Source: Spirochaetia bacterium
GTDB lineage: Bacteria > Spirochaetota > Spirochaetia > Sphaerochaetales > Sphaerochaetaceae
DNA: 34,305 nucleotides
Direction: 5' to 3'
Assembly: GCA_009929055.1 (NCBI GenBank)
Contig: SABI01000003.1
Span: forward strand, 1 to 34,305
Shown: positions 17,485 through 27,034 of the stretch, one piece after another
How the letters are laid out: the number at the start of each line of letters is the position of its first letter
Numbering within the stretch: position 1 is the first letter of the stretch
Program-made: the position numbers and the translations under genes
Notes under the pieces: model-generated
What the model saw: only the letters and a program-made list of their open reading frames with translations
Databases searched by the model: none
Told to the model about the DNA's origin: nothing

Positions 17485-18579
17485 ATGGCAACAGTCCAAT
17501 TAAAAGACATTTGCAAGATTTATGACGGCAATGTTAAAGCGGTTGATACGGTTAATATCGAGATCAAAGATAGAGAATTTGTAGTTCTTGTAGGACCTTC
17601 AGGATGTGGTAAATCTACCACTTTAAGAATGGTTGCTGGACTCGAAGACATCTCAAGTGGGGAATTATACATCGATGGACGATTAGTAAACGATGTTCCA
17701 CCAAAAGATAGAGATATTGCAATGGTATTCCAAAACTATGCTTTATATCCACACATGAGTGTATATGACAACATGGCATTTGGATTAAAGATTAGAAAAT
17801 TCCCAAAAGAAGAAATTGATCAACGTGTAAGAGAAGCTGCAAAGATTCTTGACATTGAACAGCTTCTAGACAGAAAGCCAAAAGCACTTTCTGGTGGACA
17901 GCGACAGAGAGTTGCTGTAGGAAGGGCAATTGTAAGAAAACCAAAAGTCTTCTTATTTGACGAACCTCTTTCTAACCTTGATGCTAAACTTCGTGTTCAA
18001 ATGCGTGCTGAAATTTCTTCACTTCATAATCGTCTCAAAGCGACAATGATTTATGTTACTCACGACCAAGTAGAAGCATTAACCATGGCGGATAAAATTG
18101 TTGTTATGAAACTTGGTATCATTCAACAAATAGGTGGACCATTAGAACTCTACAATGAACCAAACAACAAATTTGTTGCTGGCTTTATTGGGTCTCCTCC
18201 AATGAACTTCTTAGCAGTAGATGTTGTGAAAGAAGGAACAGATATTTTTGTCGATGAAGGAACATTTAGAATTAAACTTAATGCAAAGAACAAAAAACTT
18301 CTCACTTCCTATGTTGGTAAAAAAGTCACATTTGGTGTTAGACCTGAAGACCTTATCTTTAGTGATAATCCAATAGAAGATACTACTATGAATGGGATAG
18401 TAAGTGTGGTAGAACCTCTTGGTTCAGAAACTCATATCTATGTAATGGTAGGCAAACACCAAGTAATTGGTAAAATTGAACCACAAATTCGATTAACTGT
18501 AGAGCAAAAGATTTCTTTAATTCCGGATTTAGAAAAACTCTCATTCTTTGATTATGAAACAGAAATAGTTATTCGCTAA
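17485..18579 (+). CDS. Sugar-type ABC transporter ATPase (MsmX/MsmK/UgpC family)
   Basis: GPSGCGKSTTLRMVAGLEDISSGELYIDGRLVNDVPPKDRDIAMVFQNYALYPHMSVYDNMAFGLK; LSGGQRQRVAVGRAIVRKPKVFLFDEPLSNLDAKLR; TOBE C-terminus. Confidence 0.93.
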   Translation: MATVQLKDICKIYDGNVKAVDTVNIEIKDREFVVLVGPSGCGKSTTLRMVAGLEDISSGELYIDGRLVNDVPPKDRDIAMVFQNYALYPHMSVYDNMAFGLKIRKFPKEEIDQRVREAAKILDIEQLLDRKPKALSGGQRQRVAVGRAIVRKPKVFLFDEPLSNLDAKLRVQMRAEISSLHNRLKATMIYVTHDQVEALTMADKIVVMKLGIIQQIGGPLELYNEPNNKFVAGFIGSPPMNFLAVDVVKEGTDIFVDEGTFRIKLNAKNKKLLTSYVGKKVTFGVRPEDLIFSDNPIEDTTMNGIVSVVEPLGSETHIYVMVGKHQVIGKIEPQIRLTVEQKISLIPDLEKLSFFDYETEIVIR

Positions 18580-18600
18580 TCTATTCTCTAAGACAAAAAT

Positions 18601-18629
18601 TCCCCAGTTTTATGCTGGGGATTTTTTTT
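18601..18629 (+). terminator. Rho-independent terminator
   Basis: TCCCCAG-TTTTATG-CTGGGGA followed by T8, downstream of the MsmX-like gene. Confidence 0.92.
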
Positions 18630-18646
18630 GTCTCTTACAATTCTCT

Positions 18647-19957
18647 TTAACGAAACAGTAAATCATACAGAGTATGAATAACGCTGTTTGTTTGTTCTTC
18701 TTTAATTCCAAATAGGGCTGTTATTGGAGAAGCACCAAGTTGAACGAATTCAACATCTAATCCTTTCTCAAGAAGAGAAGAAGCAACAAGAGAAATCTTC
18801 TTCTTTTCGTGGCCTAGACCAACTCCGGTAACAGCTGCAATAGCGAACCCCGAAGTAATTTCCATCTCTTCAAGAAGATGAGTTTGAGTAAGATTATTTA
18901 TTAATTGAGTAATAGTCTCTTCTGCAACGTCCTCTCCTTGGGCATAATAGGTAAGATCATCTATTCCTCTTAGGATGAATTCAAGAGAGAATCCAGCTTC
19001 AATGAGCTTAGCCTCAATTTCGACCTTAACCTGAGGTTTTTTAAGGATAAATAGTTTGTGAATAGCTATCTTGAAATACCCCTTCTTTGCAGTAAGGCCT
19101 ACAATGGGAACAACTAGGGGGTCACGGGAGGCAACAATACTTGTCCCCTTATCTTCTGGTTTATTAGTATTCTTTACTTGTATAGGGATTCCAGCCTCCC
19201 TTACAGGGGCAATTGCCTCTTCATGAAATACATTAAACCCAACACTTGCAAGCTCTCTTACTTCATTATAAGTAAGTTTGTCGATAACTTTAGCATCACT
19301 AATAATTCTTGGGTCTGCTTTTGAAATCCCTGACACATCAGTCCAGTTCTCATAAAGGCACTCTCCAAGAGACCTCGCAACAATAGCACCGCTGATGTCA
19401 CTACCACCCCTAGAAAAAGTTTTTACTTTCCCATTCGTGTCTCTTCCGTAAAATCCTGGAAAAATATAATGTTCTTTTGGATTAATAGCTTTTTTTAGAT
19501 CAACATAAGTTTGTTCATTTACCGTACCATCTTGTTCAATTAATACTACATCAGAGGCATCAATTAAATTCCATCCTAAATACTGACTAATAATTACCGC
19601 ATTTAAATATTCACCACGAGAAGCTGCATAATCTTTTCCAGCTCCTTTACTAATGTTGTCATACACTTCATCAAGGGCAGAAGCGATATTTCCCTTTACA
19701 CCGAGATCTTTTGCAATTGTGAGGTAGCGTTCTCTTATCACTTCAAATTCATCTTTACAGGAAACTCCAGTTGCTACTAATTTTTCACATCGATACAAAG
19801 CATCTGTAATTTTTGTATCTTCTTTATTTCTCTTTCCTGGAGCAGAAACTACTGCTACAACTCGAGAAGAATCACTCTTTAGTATCTGGGCAACCTTTTT
19901 AATGTGAGTTGCATCACAAAGAGAACTCCCTCCAAACTTACTAACAATCATATTCAT
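18647..19957 (-). CDS. Aspartate kinase (monofunctional, with ACT region)
   Basis: MIVSKFGGSSLCDATHIKKVAQIL; FSRGGSDISGAIVARSL; GFNVFHEEAI..V.EAGIPIQVKNT. Confidence 0.92.
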   Translation of the reverse strand: MNMIVSKFGGSSLCDATHIKKVAQILKSDSSRVVAVVSAPGKRNKEDTKITDALYRCEKLVATGVSCKDEFEVIRERYLTIAKDLGVKGNIASALDEVYDNISKGAGKDYAASRGEYLNAVIISQYLGWNLIDASDVVLIEQDGTVNEQTYVDLKKAINPKEHYIFPGFYGRDTNGKVKTFSRGGSDISGAIVARSLGECLYENWTDVSGISKADPRIISDAKVIDKLTYNEVRELASVGFNVFHEEAIAPVREAGIPIQVKNTNKPEDKGTSIVASRDPLVVPIVGLTAKKGYFKIAIHKLFILKKPQVKVEIEAKLIEAGFSLEFILRGIDDLTYYAQGEDVAEETITQLINNLTQTHLLEEMEITSGFAIAAVTGVGLGHEKKKISLVASSLLEKGLDVEFVQLGASPITALFGIKEEQTNSVIHTLYDLLFR

Positions 19958-20039
19958 ATAACACCCCTTTATATCTATTTCCCCATTAAAAGACTTTTAT
20001 ATATAAAATTAGTGTAACATATTTGTCTTTAGACAAGGA

Positions 20040-20061
20040 AGCAGGTGCTTTAACACCTGCT
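20040..20061 (-). terminator. Hairpin downstream of the hydrogenase operon (probable terminator or attenuator)
   Basis: AGCAGGTG-CTTTAA-CACCTGCT, 8-bp perfect stem between the hydA stop (20088) and the aspartate kinase start (19957). The 3' U run is weak. Confidence 0.5.
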
Positions 20062-20087
20062 CTACATTTTAAATAATTCGTACGTGA

Positions 20088-21839
20088 CTACTTCTTATAA
20101 ATTGGTCGTTCAGTATAAGTAGTATGCAATAAATGGTGAGCTTTTTCTGATAAAGGTGCCCCAAGATAATCAGCATAAAGTTGTTGAATTTCTGGGTTTT
20201 GATGTGAACATCTCACTGTGCTTCTTTCATCATCTGTATAAAGACCAGCAATTCTCTGTGCTCTCACATCATCAGTTGAAGCATAAGGTTGGCCACCACC
20301 ACTTACACATCCACCTCTACAAGCCATAACTTCAATAAAGTGGTATGGAGGTTCTTTTCCAGCAGCTTTTGCCTCTCTGATTTCTTCTAATAGGGAACTT
20401 ACATTCGCCATTCCATGAGCTATAGCAACTTTGAGTTTCGTCCCTTTCACATCTACAACTCCACTTCTTACCCCTTCTAACCCACGAACAGCTTCAACGT
20501 TAACATCTTTAAGGTCTTCACCTGTCATGAGGTTGTAAGCAGTTCTAATAGCTGCTTCCATAACACCACCAGTGTTACCAAAGATTGTTCCAGCACCTGC
20601 ATAGGCTCCAATAGGAGAGTCAGCTTCTTCGTCTTGAAGTGACAAGAAGTCAATTCCACTTGCTTTGATTAATCTTGCAAATTCTCTTGTAGTAAGAACG
20701 AGGTCAACATCGTTAAATCCTGAAGCATGCATATGCTCATCACGCCCAATTTCATACTTCTTAGCGGTACAAGGCATGATTGCAACTGAGTAAATAGTAG
20801 CGGGATCAATTCCTGCTTTCTCAGCATAATAGGTCTTTGTAATAGCACCTTGCATCATCATTGGAGATTTTGCTGTTGAGAAGTGGGGAATCATATCAGT
20901 ATAATATTTTTCCATATAGTCGGTCCATGCTGGACAACAACTTGTAATTTGAGGAATAGCACCAACACCTGTTGTAAGGCGTTTCACTAATTCAGATCCT
21001 TCTTCCATAATTGTTAAGTCAGCTGCAAAGTTGGTATCGAACACTTTAGCTACACCAAGGCGTCTAAGGGCAGCATAAATCTTTCCAGTAGTAATTGTTC
21101 CAGCTGGGAGATTAAATGCTTCACCAAGGGCTACACGAACTGCAGGGGCAATTTGGGTAACAACATGGTTCTTAGGATTACCTACAGCACGTACAAAGTC
21201 TCCAATTTCATCCTTCTCATAAATAGCTCCAACTGGGCAGTGTGCAGAACATTGGCCACACTTAATACATGGGCTATCATTGAGTGGTAAACAAGCTGCA
21301 GGAGACATCATTGTAAGATCCCCTCTGCCTATAAACTCAAGGGCAAATACACCTTGTTGATCTTGGCAAACTTGTACACAACGACCACATTTAATACATT
21401 TTGAAGGGTCTAGTACAATTGAAGTAGTAGAAGTATCTTTTGGAAGATCCATTATTCTTACTTCATAAGGTTGATGTCTTACACCGAATTCAGCAGCGAA
21501 TCTTTGTAATTCACATGTACCATTACGGGCACAGGTTAAACATTCATTAGGGTGTGTACTTAAAATCATCTCGATGACTGTTTTTCTAATTTGATAAAGT
21601 TCAGCATCGTGAGTTATAATACTTAAATTCTCTTGTACAGGAGCTGCACATGCTCTAAGGAGCTTTGGAGAGTTTTCTTGTTTTACGACACACATCCCAC
21701 ATGCTGCCCAAGCTGGTAAGTCTGGGTGGTAACAAAGGGTTGGGATGTTAATATTTACTTTTTTGGCTGCAGCTAAAATATTGCTTCCTGCCTCAATCTC
21801 AACTGGCATGCCATTTATTTTCATATGAACGGTATTCAC
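20088..21839 (-). CDS. hydA: [FeFe]-hydrogenase catalytic subunit (HydA/HndD-type, NAD(P)-linked)
   Basis: H-cluster motifs ITSCCPAW (L1), IMPCTAKKYE (L2), EVMACRGGCVSGGGQP (L3); N-terminal 2Fe-2S and CxxCxxC 4Fe-4S motifs. Confidence 0.96.
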   Translation of the reverse strand: MNTVHMKINGMPVEIEAGSNILAAAKKVNINIPTLCYHPDLPAWAACGMCVVKQENSPKLLRACAAPVQENLSIITHDAELYQIRKTVIEMILSTHPNECLTCARNGTCELQRFAAEFGVRHQPYEVRIMDLPKDTSTTSIVLDPSKCIKCGRCVQVCQDQQGVFALEFIGRGDLTMMSPAACLPLNDSPCIKCGQCSAHCPVGAIYEKDEIGDFVRAVGNPKNHVVTQIAPAVRVALGEAFNLPAGTITTGKIYAALRRLGVAKVFDTNFAADLTIMEEGSELVKRLTTGVGAIPQITSCCPAWTDYMEKYYTDMIPHFSTAKSPMMMQGAITKTYYAEKAGIDPATIYSVAIMPCTAKKYEIGRDEHMHASGFNDVDLVLTTREFARLIKASGIDFLSLQDEEADSPIGAYAGAGTIFGNTGGVMEAAIRTAYNLMTGEDLKDVNVEAVRGLEGVRSGVVDVKGTKLKVAIAHGMANVSSLLEEIREAKAAGKEPPYHFIEVMACRGGCVSGGGQPYASTDDVRAQRIAGLYTDDERSTVRCSHQNPEIQQLYADYLGAPLSEKAHHLLHTTYTERPIYKK

Positions 21840-21865
21840 ATTTATCCTCCTAGGCTATCGAAGCC

Positions 21866-23653
21866 CTAACGTACTTCGATTGCTCCGAATTTACAGGTAT
21901 CATAACATGCACCACATTTGATACATGCAGCTTGGTCTATCACGTGCACAGCTCGTCTTTCTCCACTAATTGCAGAAGTAGGACATTTCCTTGCACATGC
22001 AGTACAGCCAATACATTTATCTGCTAAAATGTTGTAAGTAATTAAACTTTTACACTTTCCAGCTGGACATTTTTTATCATTAATATGGGCTAAGTACTCT
22101 TCTTCAAAGAAATTCAGGGTAGAAAGAATTGGGTTTGGTGCTGTTTGTCCAAGAGCACAAAGTGAAGCTCTTTTCATTGCAGAACCAATTTCTCTCATTT
22201 GCTCAATATCTTTTAATTCCCCATTTCCCTTGGTTATTTTCTCAAGGAGGTTCATCAGAGATCTTCCACCAATACGACAAGGGGCACATTTCCCACAAGA
22301 TTCTTCAACACTAAAGGTAAGGTAGAATTTTGCTACATCAACGATACAATCGTCTTCATCCATAACAATCATACCACCTGAGCCCATCATCGAACCAAGT
22401 TTTGTTAATGAACCAAAGTCAATTGGGGTGTCGAGGAATTCTTTAGTAATAACTCCACCACTAGGACCACCAGTTTGAACTGCTTTAAATGCTCTGTCGT
22501 TTGCAATTCCACCACCGATATCATAGATAATTTCTCTTAGAGTGGTTCCCATTGGAACTTCTACTAATCCAGAGTTTCTTATTTTACCAGTGAGGGCAAA
22601 TACTTTTGTTCCAGAACTATCTGGGGTACCAATTTGAGAGAACCAGTCTCCCCCTTTTAGAATGATTACAGGGATATTAGCCCATGTTTCAACGTTGTTG
22701 ATAACAGTTGGCATCCCCCATAATCCTTTTACAGCTGGGAACGGAGGGCGAGGAACAGGCATTCCTCTTTTTCCTTCAATACTAGCTAAAAGGGCAGTCT
22801 CTTCACCACAAACGAAAGCTCCAGCACCAAGTCTAATTTCAATATCGAAATCAAAATCTGTACCAAGAATTCCTTTTCCAAGTAAGCCGTATTCTCTTGC
22901 TTGTGCCATTGCAATTTCAAGACGTTTAATTGCTAAAGGATATTCTGCTCTTATGTAGATATACCCTTGGTTTGCACCAACAGTGTGTCCTGCAATTGCC
23001 ATTGCTTCAAGAACTGAGTGGGGATCTCCTTCTAAAGTAGATCTATCCATATAGGCACCAGGGTCACCTTCATCAGCATTACAAACTATATATTTCTGGT
23101 CTCCCTTGGCCCCTTTTGTAAAGTTCCATTTCATCCATGTAGGGAACCCAGCGCCACCTCGACCTCGTAGTCCTGCTGTTTTCATTTCAGCAATAACATC
23201 ATCAGCTGTCATGTCAAATAAGACCTTTTCAAGGGCCACATATCCTTCACGAGCAATATATTCATCAATATTTTCTGGATCAATAAATCCACAGTTTCTA
23301 AGAACAATTCTAAATTGCTTTTGATAGAAATCAATATCTTCTACTTTCGCATGTTTTCTTGATTTCTCTTTATTATACAAAAGACGAGTTACTTCACGTC
23401 CTTTAATAATATGTTCTTCAAAAAGTTCTTTTGCATCTTTAGGGGTAACTTGTACATAAAAAGAATCTTCAGGAAGTATTTTTACAATTGGACCTTGTTC
23501 ACAAAATCCAAAACATCCAGTCTTGATTACCTGAACTTCATTTTCAAGATTATGAGTTTTGCATTCAGTATTTAACGCTTCAAAAATGGCATTAGCCTTG
23601 CTTGATTCACAAGCAGTACCGCCACAGACAAGAACATAGCTTCTATATGCCAT
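21866..23653 (-). CDS. hydB: NADH-binding NuoF-like hydrogenase subunit (HydB/HndC)
   Basis: GLRGRGGAGFPTWMKW..KYIVCNADEGDPGAYMDR; GAGAFVCGEETALLASIEGKRG; EESCGKCAPCRIG; C-terminal 2x[4Fe-4S] (CIGCTACARKCP, CIKCGACYDTCKF); N-terminal thioredoxin-like 2Fe-2S. Confidence 0.95.
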   Translation of the reverse strand: MAYRSYVLVCGGTACESSKANAIFEALNTECKTHNLENEVQVIKTGCFGFCEQGPIVKILPEDSFYVQVTPKDAKELFEEHIIKGREVTRLLYNKEKSRKHAKVEDIDFYQKQFRIVLRNCGFIDPENIDEYIAREGYVALEKVLFDMTADDVIAEMKTAGLRGRGGAGFPTWMKWNFTKGAKGDQKYIVCNADEGDPGAYMDRSTLEGDPHSVLEAMAIAGHTVGANQGYIYIRAEYPLAIKRLEIAMAQAREYGLLGKGILGTDFDFDIEIRLGAGAFVCGEETALLASIEGKRGMPVPRPPFPAVKGLWGMPTVINNVETWANIPVIILKGGDWFSQIGTPDSSGTKVFALTGKIRNSGLVEVPMGTTLREIIYDIGGGIANDRAFKAVQTGGPSGGVITKEFLDTPIDFGSLTKLGSMMGSGGMIVMDEDDCIVDVAKFYLTFSVEESCGKCAPCRIGGRSLMNLLEKITKGNGELKDIEQMREIGSAMKRASLCALGQTAPNPILSTLNFFEEEYLAHINDKKCPAGKCKSLITYNILADKCIGCTACARKCPTSAISGERRAVHVIDQAACIKCGACYDTCKFGAIEVR

Positions 23654-24054
23654 TATTTGCCTCCATCTTTAATGATATCTGTTGATGGTTTGTCAAAAAC
23701 ATATTCACTTACCATTTTTTTATTCAGGATATGGTCAACTACAATTTGTTTTGCAATTTTAGCATCAACTTTTCCATAAATAACTGAAGGCATTCCTGGG
23801 CTCATTACCTCAACAGTAGGCTCTACATAACAAAGACCCATACATCCAGTTTGTGTTACTGATACCGATGTGAGATGTTGAGCTTCAAGTTCTTCTAAAA
23901 ATGCATCGAGCACAGTTTTAGCCCCAGCTGCTATTCCACAAGTTCCCATTCCAATAATCACTTGGGTATCCTTATCATGAATATCACGCTTCTGGATCTC
24001 TGATTTTTTGGTGTCACGAAGTTCGCGTAACTCCTGCAACGTCATCTTTGCCAT
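23653..24054 (-). CDS. Thioredoxin-like [2Fe-2S] ferredoxin (HndB-like)
   Basis: VIIGMGTCGIAAGAKTVLDAFLEELEAQ...VTQTGCMGLCYVEPTVEV. Confidence 0.88.
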   Translation of the reverse strand: MAKMTLQELRELRDTKKSEIQKRDIHDKDTQVIIGMGTCGIAAGAKTVLDAFLEELEAQHLTSVSVTQTGCMGLCYVEPTVEVMSPGMPSVIYGKVDAKIAKQIVVDHILNKKMVSEYVFDKPSTDIIKDGGK

Positions 24055-24080
24055 TCCAGCCTCCTGTTTGGGGTTATCTA

Positions 24081-24650
24081 CTACACCCGCTCTAATAGTT
24101 CTTCTATAGCAGCCTCTTGAGACTGCAAAAATGTTTTCATCAACATCATTTCACTTACTCGTGTTACTTCTTGTAGCACTTCAAGCAATTCACCCTTACT
24201 CACTTCATACTCTTCTCTTTTTCCAGCCCTTGTAGCGCTGCGATTAATAATCATCTCAGCAGTACTAGGATAGGAAAAAAGGGTACTAAAGGTGGAAGGA
24301 ATATCTCCTAGGGGAGGAGTATCAATATGAGAGAGGGGAATCTTGCACGAAACAATTGTCCCTTTTCCCTTTTCTGATGAGATGGAGAATTCTCCATCTA
24401 TTGCCTCAATCATTTGTTTTAGAAAAGGCAATCCCAATCCGACCTTTCTTTTTTTATGCTTAGTTCCATCACTAAAAAATGGATCTAGTGCCCTCTTTAG
24501 ATGATCTATAGTCATCCCCTTTCCATTATCTTGTACAATAAAATCGAAAAAATCTTCTGTTTGTTCAATAGTAAGTCTAACTTCGCTAGAAGCTGCTTCA
24601 AAACTGTTTTGTACGATATCGGTAAGGAAATCACAAATCGAGGCATGCAT
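24081..24650 (-). CDS. Orphan HATPase_c (histidine-kinase-like ATPase) protein in the hydrogenase operon
   Basis: N-box DIVQNSFEA, G1 VQDNGKGM, G2 KVGLGLPFLKQM, KGKGT; no N-terminal phosphoacceptor His domain. Confidence 0.85.
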   Translation of the reverse strand: MHASICDFLTDIVQNSFEAASSEVRLTIEQTEDFFDFIVQDNGKGMTIDHLKRALDPFFSDGTKHKKRKVGLGLPFLKQMIEAIDGEFSISSEKGKGTIVSCKIPLSHIDTPPLGDIPSTFSTLFSYPSTAEMIINRSATRAGKREEYEVSKGELLEVLQEVTRVSEMMLMKTFLQSQEAAIEELLERV

Positions 24651-24671
24651 AAATGAGCACCTACACTTCTG

Positions 24672-25148
24672 TTAAGTAAACTTTGCAATAATTCCTGGAA
24701 GTTGGTCTTTTGTTACTTTTCCATATACCTCACCACCAACGGTAAGAACAGGGGCAAGACCACAACAACCAACACAACGAACACCTTCTAAAGAGAATTT
24801 TCCATCTGCAGTGACTTCATTTACTCCAATACCTAACAAGTGTTGAATCTCATCAACAAGGGCATCTCCACCTTTTAAATAACATGCAGTACCTAAACAA
24901 ACTTGAATATTATGGTCACCTGGTTTAGTTGTTTTAAAGAAATGGTAAAAGGAGAGTACTCCATAAATCTTTGCCAATGGGAAGTCGAGCATGTAAGCAA
25001 CTTCATCTGCTGACTCTCTGGAAACATATCCAAATTCTTCTTGCACTCGGTGCAAGATCATAATCAAGTTGCCTTGTTTTTTACTCCATTTCTCTATAAA
25101 GGAAATAAGTTCACTTGGAAAAACATTATTGTGTTTTATCGTTGACAT
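24672..25148 (-). CDS. hydC: NuoE-like [2Fe-2S] hydrogenase subunit (HydC/HndA)
   Basis: VQEEFGYVSRESADEVAYML...VCLGTACYLKGGDALV...GVRCVGCCGLAPVLTV. SD GGAGG sits before ATG 25148; the track start 25208 coincides with the -35. Confidence 0.92.
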   Translation of the reverse strand: MSTIKHNNVFPSELISFIEKWSKKQGNLIMILHRVQEEFGYVSRESADEVAYMLDFPLAKIYGVLSFYHFFKTTKPGDHNIQVCLGTACYLKGGDALVDEIQHLLGIGVNEVTADGKFSLEGVRCVGCCGLAPVLTVGGEVYGKVTKDQLPGIIAKFT

Positions 25149-25179
25149 GGAAACCTCCGGAAGCAGTATTCTCTGTACC

Positions 25180-25208
25180 ATAATAGGTGGTAAGAAGAAT
25201 ATTTTCAA
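25180..25208 (-). promoter_or_regulatory. Promoter of the hydrogenase operon: TTGAAA-N17-TATTAT (minus strand)
   Basis: -35 at 25203-25208, -10 at 25180-25185, 31 bp upstream of the hydC start codon. Confidence 0.7.
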
Positions 25209-25267
25209 CCTCTTTTGCTATAACTTTATTAATTTTTAATTCTTTTATTCACTTTATTTTTTAAATA

Positions 25268-25296
25268 TTGCTGTTTTTGTTGTTTTATTATATAAT
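25268..25296 (+). promoter_or_regulatory. Promoter of rex: TTGCTG-N17-TATAAT
   Basis: -35 at 25268-25273, -10 at 25291-25296. The track's TTG start for Rex is this -35. Confidence 0.7.
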
Positions 25297-25321
25297 ATTT
25301 CACATTAATGAGGATTTTATT

Positions 25322-25957
25322 ATGAATAACGACATGGTTATTAGGATTACACGCTACTATCGAATACTCAACCGGCTCAAATCACTTGGATTAGAAAAAG
25401 TATTTGCCCATAACCTAGCTGATGCCGCTGGTGTTTCTGCAGCTATTGTACGAAAAGATTTCTCTTTACTTGAAATTTTTGGACAAAAAAGGGGGGGATA
25501 CGAAATTCTCGACCTTATCGCTTCATTGGGAAAAATACTAGGAAAAACTGATGAACCACAAACTGTTATTATTATTGGATGTGGGAGAATCGGAAAAGCC
25601 CTTATGCATTATAATGGATTTGAACCAGATGGGATAAAAATAGTTGCAGGGTTTGATTCAGACCCTTTAGTCTATAATGACAACATTCATCCAGTTCCTA
25701 TCTATCCAATTAATCGACTTGAAGAAATTGTAAAAGGACATAATGTAGATGTTGCTATTATTACCGTCCCAGAGTCGGCAACAGGAGATAGTTATCAACG
25801 CCTGGTACATGCTGGCATTAGAGGAATCTTAAATTTTTCTCCTATTACTTTAAAACCAACTCCGTTAAAAGATGGGACTGTTCCTGTAATTCATAATGTT
25901 AATATTGCCCTTGAACTTGAACAATTATTTTATGAATTACAATTTCCAAAAAGGTAA
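25322..25957 (+). CDS. rex: Redox-sensing transcriptional repressor Rex
   Basis: ITRYYRILNRLKSLGLEKV; VSAAIVRKDFSLLEIFGQKRGGYEI; IIIGCGRIGKAL NAD(H) fold. ATG at 25322. Confidence 0.94.
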   Translation: MNNDMVIRITRYYRILNRLKSLGLEKVFAHNLADAAGVSAAIVRKDFSLLEIFGQKRGGYEILDLIASLGKILGKTDEPQTVIIIGCGRIGKALMHYNGFEPDGIKIVAGFDSDPLVYNDNIHPVPIYPINRLEEIVKGHNVDVAIITVPESATGDSYQRLVHAGIRGILNFSPITLKPTPLKDGTVPVIHNVNIALELEQLFYELQFPKR

Positions 25958-27010
25958 TTATTGTTTAAACTCAAAAACTACATATACAGGTAGATGATCA
26001 GAGGCCCCTTTATTGTTACTTCCTTGGTATCGATAAGGGGTTCCTTTTTTATTGAGTAAGGTAGAGTTACTCACAATACCCCCTTTAACAAACTCAAGGC
26101 CAATGTTATCGAAAAACTTTTCTGACAATAGTATATGATCAAACCCTTCCCATAGCCCCCCATAGTAGTACGAGCCATCTACGGCTTGATTCATCATCTG
26201 ACGAGGGTCAAGATAAAATGAATACCACGAACCATTCTTTGGAATTTCCCCTGTTACTAACAAAGAGCCTTTTTGATTAAACTCAATAGATTTTTCATGA
26301 CTCTCTATCATTAAAGCTGTCTGAAAATCTTCCCCTTCTCTATAATAGGCATCGCTACTCTCATTAAAGTCCCCTGCGATAATATAGGGAATATCATAAT
26401 AGGTGCCATATTGGGTTCTTTTAATATCTTGAAGAGCTTTTAGAGAGGCAAGGCGCTGAAGTTCACTCATTTCTACCCCAATTCTTTTTGATGGAAGATG
26501 AAGGGCAAACAAAATAACTCGCTCTCCTTTAATGTCGAGCATAACCTCAACAATAGGTCGCATATTCTCTACTGAATGAATACGAGCTTCAATAATAGGG
26601 TATTTCGATATTACCCCAATTTCAATGGGACTAGTGGAAGTATCACTCACTACATAATAAGAAAATCCCCTCTTACCCAAATGACGATCAATGAGATCTT
26701 TAACCACTTTCTCCCCTTCAATCTCTTGTAAAACAAGAATATCGACAGGAGGTGAATTGTGTTGAGTAACTGTATAAGAGAGAGTTCTCAATCTCTCATG
26801 ATAAAGAGACTCAGACCACCCTTCTTCTAGGGTGAAAGGAGAATATTCATCACCATCATCTACTTCATCAAAGAGGAGTTCAACGTTATAACTCATTACG
26901 ACTATTTCTTCACGTGTATCCCTACTAGTAATGGAACACGAGCAACTACTAAATAAAGTAAGAGATAATAAGAAGGTGATGATAAGAGGGGAAAAAGTAC
27001 TAGCTTTCAT
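25958..27010 (-). CDS. Endonuclease/exonuclease/phosphatase-family lipoprotein
   Basis: Signal MKASTFSPLIITFLLSLTLFSSC with lipobox-like Cys; VMSYNVELLFDE, LVLQEIEGE, IIAGDFNESSDAYYREG, ASDHLPVYVVF. Confidence 0.87.
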   Translation of the reverse strand: MKASTFSPLIITFLLSLTLFSSCSCSITSRDTREEIVVMSYNVELLFDEVDDGDEYSPFTLEEGWSESLYHERLRTLSYTVTQHNSPPVDILVLQEIEGEKVVKDLIDRHLGKRGFSYYVVSDTSTSPIEIGVISKYPIIEARIHSVENMRPIVEVMLDIKGERVILFALHLPSKRIGVEMSELQRLASLKALQDIKRTQYGTYYDIPYIIAGDFNESSDAYYREGEDFQTALMIESHEKSIEFNQKGSLLVTGEIPKNGSWYSFYLDPRQMMNQAVDGSYYYGGLWEGFDHILLSEKFFDNIGLEFVKGGIVSNSTLLNKKGTPYRYQGSNNKGASDHLPVYVVFEFKQ

Positions 27011-27034
27011 ACTGATAGATACGTAAGAGAGATG

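Noticed and set aside
19958-20087. Lysine riboswitch upstream of aspartate kinase
   Set aside because: Only about 130 bp is available and only a simple hairpin is visible; no multi-helix L-box architecture seen.
22662-23324. Plus-strand ORFs antisense to the NuoF-like gene
   Set aside because: Shadow frames of a strongly conserved protein.
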